Of a stretch of DNA of 64,000 bases, positions 57,950-64,000 are shown one piece after another; the stretch's first letter is position 1; each line of letters begins with the position of its first letter. Under the pieces are notes generated by a model, which had not been told where the DNA came from, made no database searches, and saw only the letters and a list, made by a program, of their open reading frames with translations. The position numbers were made by a program, and so were the translations under genes. Source of the stretch: Burkholderia lata (GTDB lineage: Bacteria > Pseudomonadota > Gammaproteobacteria > Burkholderiales > Burkholderiaceae); NCBI RefSeq assembly GCF_902499335.1, contig NZ_CABVQK010000001.1, forward strand, positions 851,886 to 915,885. Reading direction: 5' to 3'.

Positions 57950-60598
57950 TCACAGAATTTCGATTTTCAAGGTTTCGCTGTATTCGGCCAGATGCAGCGC
58001 GGTTTCGCCTTCGGCATTGGTCACGCCCTCGAACCGACTGCCATCGGCACGCGTGATGCGATACGGCTGATACCGCGCAATCTGATCGGAGCCTTCCCAA
58101 TGCAGCTTGAAAAATCCTTCGTAGATCTTCCCGAAGCTGTCTGAAAACGGGATACGCACCGAATCCGCGCCCGCTTTGCTCCACTTCGCGCACTTCTCCT
58201 GGATCTGTCCGGTGGTTCCGTTCACGATACCGTCCGCGGTAATGCGAATGAACGAGCCACCCACTCCAATCCAAATCTCCTTGGACGCGTTCAGCACGAT
58301 CTTCCCGTCAAGGCTGGTGACCGTCAGGTCCTTGAGCGCGGCGAGCGCCATCACGTCGTCTTGCGCCTGAATCTCGACCTTTCCCTGCGCCGCAACCAGC
58401 CGGATACCAAGCTTCGCAGCGAACAACGAAATCGCTCCCTTGATCGAGCCAATCAAAGATCTGCCAGATGACACACTCACGTCCCGGCCCGCCGTCACTG
58501 CATGGTCTCCTTGGCTTGCAATATGCACACCTTGGGCGGCGCTCATGCCGATACCCGACGCGCTCGCCAGCACGATGTCGGGGCGGCTCATTTCCGGAAA
58601 CGGGTCCTCACTCGGGTCAACAACACCGCCTTTTATCGCTTCGGTCTGCATCTTGATAGCCTGCGTCGCGTCACGCTGGCTCACCCCTGCTTCCTGAGCG
58701 TTATGCCGCTGCGCCAGTTGCGCCAATTCCTCATGCAGTTCACTCGCCTGGGTCAAGCGAGCTACGGTCTCCCCCATATCTTTCGCCGGCGCGCTTGCCC
58801 CTTCCCGCGCCTCGGTCGTCACTAGCATCCCCCGGTTTGCCCGCACCACTCCGTGCGCTTCTGTCGCCATTTCGAACCCGACGCCACGCTCCTGCTGTCG
58901 CCCCGTGTCCCCTTCGATGCGGGTGTTGTACCCGAGGACCAATCTCGACTGCGCGTAATCGCTCGCAACCTGAACCTGGAGTTTTCCAGGTGTGTCATCA
59001 ACCACCACCTGGTTAGACTGCCTGCCCGTCAGGCTCATGCTGCGCCAGCCCATTAATGCCTGGTTCTTCGGCAACTCCCACGGCGGCTGATTGAACTGGT
59101 TGACCTGACGATCAGACACATACGGCTTGTCGACATCGCCTTCGTGATAGCTCACCGTCACTTCCTGACCGATGCGAGGCAGCGCCACGAAGCCGAATCC
59201 GCTGCCCTGCCATGGCGACGACACCCGCACCCAGCAACTCGAGTTCTCGTTACGCTCGCCGAGTCGGTCCCAGATGAACTGGATTTTTACGCGTGCGTAA
59301 CCATCGATCCACATGGGCTGGTTCTCTGGACCGACCACCACAGCGGTTTCCGGCCCGCAGTGCGGCTTTCGCTTCAGGCTGTTCCGGAAGAATGCGCGGG
59401 CTGGCTGCAACACGAAATCCGTTGCGCAGTGGTACGGTTCCCCACCGGTGGTTTCGTCGTTGTTACGAATATCGATTGTCGCCGCGACCACCAGATATTC
59501 GGCATTGGTACGCGTCTGTGGATGTCCTTCGAGGCAAAGCGTGTGCCCCGTCGCCATTCCACGCAGATTGCCGCGCCCCTTCGCGCGCAGGCTCCTGCAA
59601 CGCTCGGCATCGACACGCACACCTGCCAGATACTGCGCCTCCAGCGCTTGATTATTCGGTGTCCCGGACAAGCCCATCGTGCCGGCTAACGGCTGAGAGT
59701 AGTCGCCCCAGCCATAATGTTCGGCGTTGCTGAATGAAACATCGCTGTACCGATCGACTGCATTCGATAGTATTGCCCGAGATTGCGTCGGATCGTAATC
59801 GATCAGACTAACCGCTCCGGCCGTGAGCACACGCGACACACTCAGGCGATGGACGTGCTCCTCGTCGACTCGTGTACCAGCGCGTGCATGATAGAGAATC
59901 GTGTCATACATGTTCCCGTGCGGCTTATGCGACCCAGGCGAGTCGCACAAGACCAACGTCGAGCCATCCATGAAGTAATAGATGCCCCATTCACACCACA
60001 ACCGAGTCAGGAATTCGAAGTCCGATTCCCATACCTGCCGCACGTAGTCGCGTGTGGGATAGACACCTTTCAAGCCAATCGCACCAAGCCGCAATTCATA
60101 TTTGAACGGATAAAGGCTCGAACCGAGAACCGCCCCTGTGATCTCGACAACGTTTTTGTTCTGAAAGATGCGGTTCTCACGGTTGAGCGTCGTGAGCCAC
60201 AACCACGGCCGCACACTCATCTCGTAATATGCGCACCGATCGTCCTCACCGGTAAAAGTCAATTCGGTGATCAAGCCGACAATCTCGCGCTTGCCAGCGC
60301 CCTCGTTCCCCAACCCTGCACCGCCCGGCACGCCGGGGATGAAAGTCCCCTTGCCATCAAATTCAATCGCGATGGTCAGTTCGGTTCCAACCAGTTCGTC
60401 TGGCTTGATACGGTCGCGCGCCTCATAGACAGGCAACGTCGGCAAGCTCAATGTCTTGAGCTCCAGCGTAAATTCGTACAGATTTCCGAGCGCTTCTTCA
60501 CCATGCAGCCTTACCGGCAGAAGGATGGACTGACCTGCCACGCCAGGAAGCGCGGCGCCCGAGATCGTTAAGACACGGGACTGCGTTGGTACGTACAT
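57950..60598 (-). CDS. vgrG: T6SS spike protein VgrG (TssI) with C-terminal extension
   Basis: An 882-residue VgrG. The gp27-like base spans about 1-400 (RDYVRQVWESDFEFLTRLWC, EWGIYYFMDG). The gp5-like OB-fold is at about 420-500 (PMWIDGYARVKIQFIWDRLG, WVRVSSPWQGSGFGFVALPR). The DUF2345 needle covers about 660-795. A further 85 residues after the needle (QPYRITRADGSRFEGVTNAE) look like a transthyretin-type cargo-docking domain. Followed directly by the metallopeptidase gene, its probable cargo. It is separated from tssK by 161 bases, so the vgrG module may have its own promoter. Confidence 0.95.
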   Translation of the reverse strand: MYVPTQSRVLTISGAALPGVAGQSILLPVRLHGEEALGNLYEFTLELKTLSLPTLPVYEARDRIKPDELVGTELTIAIEFDGKGTFIPGVPGGAGLGNEGAGKREIVGLITELTFTGEDDRCAYYEMSVRPWLWLTTLNRENRIFQNKNVVEITGAVLGSSLYPFKYELRLGAIGLKGVYPTRDYVRQVWESDFEFLTRLWCEWGIYYFMDGSTLVLCDSPGSHKPHGNMYDTILYHARAGTRVDEEHVHRLSVSRVLTAGAVSLIDYDPTQSRAILSNAVDRYSDVSFSNAEHYGWGDYSQPLAGTMGLSGTPNNQALEAQYLAGVRVDAERCRSLRAKGRGNLRGMATGHTLCLEGHPQTRTNAEYLVVAATIDIRNNDETTGGEPYHCATDFVLQPARAFFRNSLKRKPHCGPETAVVVGPENQPMWIDGYARVKIQFIWDRLGERNENSSCWVRVSSPWQGSGFGFVALPRIGQEVTVSYHEGDVDKPYVSDRQVNQFNQPPWELPKNQALMGWRSMSLTGRQSNQVVVDDTPGKLQVQVASDYAQSRLVLGYNTRIEGDTGRQQERGVGFEMATEAHGVVRANRGMLVTTEAREGASAPAKDMGETVARLTQASELHEELAQLAQRHNAQEAGVSQRDATQAIKMQTEAIKGGVVDPSEDPFPEMSRPDIVLASASGIGMSAAQGVHIASQGDHAVTAGRDVSVSSGRSLIGSIKGAISLFAAKLGIRLVAAQGKVEIQAQDDVMALAALKDLTVTSLDGKIVLNASKEIWIGVGGSFIRITADGIVNGTTGQIQEKCAKWSKAGADSVRIPFSDSFGKIYEGFFKLHWEGSDQIARYQPYRITRADGSRFEGVTNAEGETALHLAEYSETLKIEIL

Positions 60599-60759
60599 GG
60601 ACTCCCCTTCTCAAGCTTTACCGATTGATGCCATGACAGCGCCATGAAAATCCATTGCGTGCCAAAACCTGTTCCGACTCTTGCACCCGATTGCAGATAC
60701 CTCGCGATTGATCTAGATCCCCGACGTCTCCATGGACATCGGTTGCTTCTCGCTACCGA
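60599..60759. other. gap between tssK and vgrG
   Basis: 161 bases with no gene. GC is about even. A GGGGAG ribosome site precedes vgrG. No terminator or clear promoter was picked. This gap marks the left border of the vgrG-effector-immunity-PAAR insert within the core T6SS genes. Confidence 0.4.
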
Positions 60760-62106
60760 CTACCCTCTCACGCCCCACAACTCCAGCTTGAGCAACGGGA
60801 ACTCACCTGCGACGTGCAGCGCGACGCCGCCGTGACGCACGACCTCCTCCCAAAGCGGCCCGCCCTGGGTCAATTCGTAATAGATGTAGCCCGCGTTGAA
60901 TGGAATCTGCCGCGGCGGCACCGGCAGCGCCTCCAGGCCGATGCCCGGCAGGTGGCTACGCACGAGGCTCGGCAACTTCTCCGACGGCCCCGCCTTCGCC
61001 TGCGCAAGAAACTGCTGTTTCAACACATCGGCCGGCATTGCCGCGTGAACGGCCAGTACCAGAGACGCGAAACCCTGCATATCAACCGGATCGACCACCG
61101 CGTTGCGCATGCCGTGACCACGATCCTCGAGCACGATGCTCTGTGCGCTGCGCACCAACACGGCGTTGAGCAGCCGGTGCGTGTCGTCGACGACCGGTTT
61201 CAAGCACACGTGCGGCGTCGTATGCTGATATGGCGGGTGCGTCTCGAGCGGCCGGCGCGTGTCGGTTCGCAGATGCGTCGACAATTCGCCCGCCATGCCG
61301 ATCAGCAGCGCGTACACGTCGGCCGGCGACGTCGCCGGCACGCGCAGCAGATGCTGCAGCAGCGGCTCGTAGCGGTTCAGAATCTGCAGCAGCAGGTAAT
61401 CGGTAACTGTCGCCGCACTTGCGGTCGTCTCGTCGGTGCCGGCGAGCCGCTGCGCAAGCGCATTCGCGCGCAGGCGCGCGAGATCATGAATCTTTGTGAC
61501 CCAGCTCGTCAGTAGGTCGCTCGCGCCGTAACCGGATACCGGCGGCACGAGCGTGTCGTCGAGCACGATGCTTCCGTCCGCGCGGATCGTCTTAACGCAC
61601 GTGAGTGCGAGACCGATCCAGGCATCGCCAAGCTCCTTTTCCGGCAGCAGGCGTACGCGCAAATTCGACAGCTGCACCGATTCGGGCGCAAGACCGATCG
61701 AGTTCGTGTCGCGTAGCTCCGTGTCGAACACCTGATAGCGTGCGAGCGAATCGGGTGTGTTGTCGAAGGTGGTCTCTTCGCAATTCGGCAACCGGATGGG
61801 CACGGCCAGGTAGATGACCTGGTCGAGATGCTCCTGCCGAATCGTCAACGGCGGCGGCAACGGCGTGTTGCCCGGTGCATCGAACGGCGTGCCGTCAGCG
61901 AATACACCCGCAGCCGATTTGACGATGACCTTGCCAAGCGCGAGCGCCTCGATGTCCAGCGCGAAGTGCGTGAAACCAAAAAAGAACGGCGACAGCGGCA
62001 CCGCGCGTTGATGCGCGTATTTCTCGAAATAGCGGTCCTGCTGCTGGAACAGCTGCGGACGGAAGAACAGCCCTTCCTGCCAGGCGACCTTGGCGTACCA
62101 GCTCAT
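60760..62106 (-). CDS. tssK: T6SS baseplate protein TssK
   Basis: A 448-residue TssK, the trimeric baseplate component linking the sheath platform to TssL/TssM. The family start is typical: MSWYAKVAWQEGLFFRPQLF then QQQDRYFEKYAHQRA. It ends PFNAGYIYYELTQGGPLWEE and LKLELWGVRG. Length is normal and no domains are missing. It starts 31 bases after tssJ. Confidence 0.96.
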   Translation of the reverse strand: MSWYAKVAWQEGLFFRPQLFQQQDRYFEKYAHQRAVPLSPFFFGFTHFALDIEALALGKVIVKSAAGVFADGTPFDAPGNTPLPPPLTIRQEHLDQVIYLAVPIRLPNCEETTFDNTPDSLARYQVFDTELRDTNSIGLAPESVQLSNLRVRLLPEKELGDAWIGLALTCVKTIRADGSIVLDDTLVPPVSGYGASDLLTSWVTKIHDLARLRANALAQRLAGTDETTASAATVTDYLLLQILNRYEPLLQHLLRVPATSPADVYALLIGMAGELSTHLRTDTRRPLETHPPYQHTTPHVCLKPVVDDTHRLLNAVLVRSAQSIVLEDRGHGMRNAVVDPVDMQGFASLVLAVHAAMPADVLKQQFLAQAKAGPSEKLPSLVRSHLPGIGLEALPVPPRQIPFNAGYIYYELTQGGPLWEEVVRHGGVALHVAGEFPLLKLELWGVRG

Positions 62107-62137
62107 GCGTGCCGTCCGTTTTGTTGCGCGACATGTT

Positions 62138-62644
62138 TCATTTCTTGGCTTCCGTAATCCTGACAGCCTTGGCCTCGATATCGATGGTCAGTTTCAGCTT
62201 TGGCGTGAACAGGCGGTACCACGCCTTGTCCGGTGCGGCCGGCATTGCGTAGACTGCGCGCCATACCGTGTTCGGCAAGTCACGATAAGCCGCGATCACG
62301 CCGATGGTCTTCGTCGCCGGATCGGGCCGGCGTACGAGCGTCTGGTGCTCGCCAGGGCGCAACTGCAGTTCGTCGCGTTTCACAACGTCGTCGGCCAGCA
62401 CCGTTTTGTCCTGGGTCTGCAGCGTAAAAAAATCGGCTGACTCGAAGGCACCGTCGCTCTTCAGTTCGTAGATGCGCACGACGATCGGCGCAGCCCTTCC
62501 CCGGTCGTCCGGATTGGCGTCGGGCAGCGCGTTCACGCGCATGTCGAGCCGAATCGGCTCCTTCGGCTTCGGCTCGCCACTGCTCGCGCAGGCGGAAAGC
62601 GCAAACGCGCAGGCGAGTGTGGTAACGGTCAGTAGCGAACGCAT
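62138..62644 (-). CDS. tssJ: T6SS outer-membrane lipoprotein TssJ
   Basis: A 168-residue lipoprotein with MRSLLTVTTLACAFALSAC, lipobox LSAC (C19). The transthyretin-like fold is recognised by VVRIYELKSDGAFESADFFT and by TIGVIAAYRDLPNTVWRAVY. TssJ anchors the TssM periplasmic domain to the outer membrane. It lies between hcp (87 bases away) and tssK. Confidence 0.95.
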   Translation of the reverse strand: MRSLLTVTTLACAFALSACASSGEPKPKEPIRLDMRVNALPDANPDDRGRAAPIVVRIYELKSDGAFESADFFTLQTQDKTVLADDVVKRDELQLRPGEHQTLVRRPDPATKTIGVIAAYRDLPNTVWRAVYAMPAAPDKAWYRLFTPKLKLTIDIEAKAVRITEAKK

Positions 62645-62731
62645 GCCGCGATGAACCCTCGTTGACAGTACGAGACACCCGACAACCGGCGGAGGCGATG
62701 CGCCTGCGCCAGTTGCGAGGCATCCACGTAA

Positions 62732-63217
62732 TTACGCCTCCTTGTTGCCCTTGATGTCGAAGCTCGCGGTCACGGCGCCACCACTGCCGCCCTGCGCGTT
62801 CTGCACGACGTATTCCTGCTTGACCTTCGCGAACGACAACGACACCGATTCACGGCTCTTTTCCGCGTCGTTCTTGCTACCCGACGGTTTCACGCGCGTG
62901 ACGATCACGTCGCTCATCGTGAGCTTCAGATATTCGAGCGGGTTGCCGCCGGCCTTGCGCATCACCAGCGTCGCCTGGTCGATGTGTTTACCCGTGAGCG
63001 CATACTTCATCAGGTTCGGACTTGCGCGGTCGATGTTGTGATCGAACGTCATATCCTTGACGGTCGCCTTGCCGGCACCGCCGCCGCTTCCGGCGTGCAT
63101 CGTCGATTCCTGCTGGATATCCCACTCCCAGTTCAGAACCTCGATTTCGTCCTTGTGCTTGTCGTCAAGCGACTCGCCGTTGATGCCGTCGATCTTCAGG
63201 AAAATGTCCTGTGCCAT
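62732..63217 (-). CDS. hcp: T6SS tube protein Hcp (TssD)
   Basis: A 161-residue Hcp. Family features are MAQDIFLKIDGINGESLDDK, WDIQQESTMHAGSGGGAGKA, DMTFDHNIDRASPNLMKYAL and KVKQEYVVQNAQGGSGGAVT. It forms the hexameric rings of the secreted inner tube. It sits 93 bases after the truncated tssC. A GGAGTA ribosome site precedes the ATG, so expression could continue from a local promoter even though tssC is broken. Confidence 0.97.
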   Translation of the reverse strand: MAQDIFLKIDGINGESLDDKHKDEIEVLNWEWDIQQESTMHAGSGGGAGKATVKDMTFDHNIDRASPNLMKYALTGKHIDQATLVMRKAGGNPLEYLKLTMSDVIVTRVKPSGSKNDAEKSRESVSLSFAKVKQEYVVQNAQGGSGGAVTASFDIKGNKEA

Positions 63218-63310
63218 GCGTAGTACTCCTATTGTTAAGTGATTGAAAACTGACTGATCGTCATCTACTGAAGCAGTTCGATGTCCGCCCCTGCCGGACC
63301 TACCGTATGG

Positions 63311-63925
63311 TTAAGCCGCTTCCTTGATCGACGGCAGCTTCGTCACGAGCCGCAGCGAGACAGTCAGCCCTTCGAGCTGGAAGTGCGGACGCAGGAAGAA
63401 TTTCGAGTTGTAGTAGCCGGGGTTGCCCTCGACCTCCTCGACGACCACTTCAGCGGCCGCGAGCGGCCGACGGGCCTTCGTCTCCTGCGACGAGTTGGTT
63501 GGATCGGCGTCGACGTAATGCATGATCCATTCGTTCAACCACCGTTGCATGTCCTCGCGCTCCTTGAACGCGCCGATCTTGTCGCGGACGATGCACTTCA
63601 GGTAGTGCGCGAAGCGCGAGCACGCGAACAGGTACGGCAAGCGCGCGGACAGGTTCGCGTTGGCCGTCGCGTCCGCATCGTGATACTCGGCAGGCTTCTG
63701 CAGCGATTGGGCGCCGATGAAGGTCGCGTGATCGGTGTTCTTGCGGTGTACGAGCGGAATGAAGCCGTTCTTCGACAGCTCGGCCTCGCGCCGGTCCGAG
63801 ATCGCGATTTCGGTCGGACACTTCATGTCGACTCCGCCATCGTCGGTCGGGAACGTATGGGTCGGCAGATTCTCGACCGTGCCGCCCGACTCGACGCCGC
63901 GAATCAGCGAGCACCAGCCGTACTG
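63311..63925 (-). pseudogene. tssC: T6SS sheath protein TssC, C-terminal part; apparently interrupted
   Basis: The last 204 residues of TssC are present, from QYGWCSLIRGVESGGTVENL through CPTEIAISDRREAELSKNGF, RLPYLFACSRFAHYLKCIVR and RPHFQLEGLTVSLRLVTKLP. Full TssC is about 490-500 residues. The frame stays open to the window edge, but before QYGWC the residues (VLCHSVLHTVKKLSNFLLYV and so on) are unlike any TssC, and the DNA becomes AT-rich. Alternative: a genuine divergent N-terminal side that I fail to recognise. I favour interruption by a mobile element at about 63923-63926. Confidence 0.75.
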
Positions 63926-64000
63926 ACCCTGTCTCGATTCCACGTACAGCAAGAAGTTTGATAACTTTTTGACTGTATGGAGAACAGAATGGCAGAGAAC
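63924..64000 (+). mobile_element. probable left end of an insertion element inside tssC
   Basis: Sequence from TGACCCTGTCTC (63924) onward is AT-richer and unrelated to tssC. GGAG (63979-63982) followed after 6 bases by ATG 63989 opens a new plus-strand frame (M-A-E-N) running out of the window, where a transposase would be expected. The element family cannot be named because its other end is outside the window. Confidence 0.5.
63989..64000 (+). CDS. first four codons of a gene cut by the window edge (possible transposase)
   Basis: ATG GCA GAG AAC follows a well-spaced GGAG site and an AT-rich leader. Only four codons are in the window, so identity is unknown. The position just inside a break in tssC is what suggests a transposase. 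Confidence 0.35.

Overview
The window looks like a replicon of a Burkholderia cepacia complex-type betaproteobacterium. Evidence: high GC with strong G/C third positions, a Burkholderia-style OmpC-like porin, many LysR regulators beside catabolic operons, cyanase/CynT/CynR, DUF3422, and a type VI secretion (T6SS) locus with OmpA-tailed TssL. The mix of catabolic, transport and secretion genes suggests a secondary chromosome; species and replicon are inference. No rRNA, tRNA, CRISPR array or replication origin was seen.

Layout. 1-864: tail of a Cys/Met-metabolism PLP enzyme. 930-3557: a ~2.1 kb patch of atypical DNA between two 94-bp copies of part of a GNAT gene, carrying a membrane protein and a gene shaped like an integron cassette. 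3724-6711: polyamine ABC transporter potGHI without potF. 7181-9962: cyanate detoxification (cynT-cynS-deaminase, divergent cynR). 10000-14790: a DUF3422 protein, two LysR regulators and unassigned genes. 15117-19705: an operon of Fae-like formaldehyde-activating enzyme, aldo/keto reductase, aldehyde dehydrogenase and MFS transporter, facing a LysR gene. 19867-22546: a parDE toxin-antitoxin pair and three unrecognised genes. 22711-30801: two divergent GcvA-type LysR genes and a catabolic operon (aldehyde dehydrogenase, MFS, enolase-superfamily dehydratase, GMC oxidoreductase). 30849-37145: GH18 lipoprotein, small secreted protein, betaine/choline-type ABC transporter and porin. 37650-40249: RDD protein, small membrane protein, acyltransferase. 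40372-44012: two tandem alkaline phosphatases and a His/Asp-rich exported protein. 44167-45655: a methyltransferase and an NlpC/P60-like protein.

45867-64000 is a T6SS locus on the minus strand. In transcription order it has a truncated tssC, hcp, tssJ, tssK, vgrG, a zinc-metallopeptidase effector candidate, three tandem exported paralogues that look like immunity proteins plus a possible fourth remnant, a PAAR protein, a first tssL-OmpA, tssM and a second tssL-OmpA. TssJLM form the membrane complex, TssK the baseplate, and Hcp, VgrG and PAAR the tube and spike. The metallopeptidase follows vgrG by 7 bases and would ride on that spike. Its periplasmic immunity proteins imply that it acts in the envelope.

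The strongest candidate for something undescribed is this metallopeptidase with its amplified, partly diversified immunity array. At the right edge, homology to TssC stops at about 63925 and AT-richer DNA with a new start codon begins. A mobile element may have broken tssC, so the secretion locus may be inactive or rearranged.
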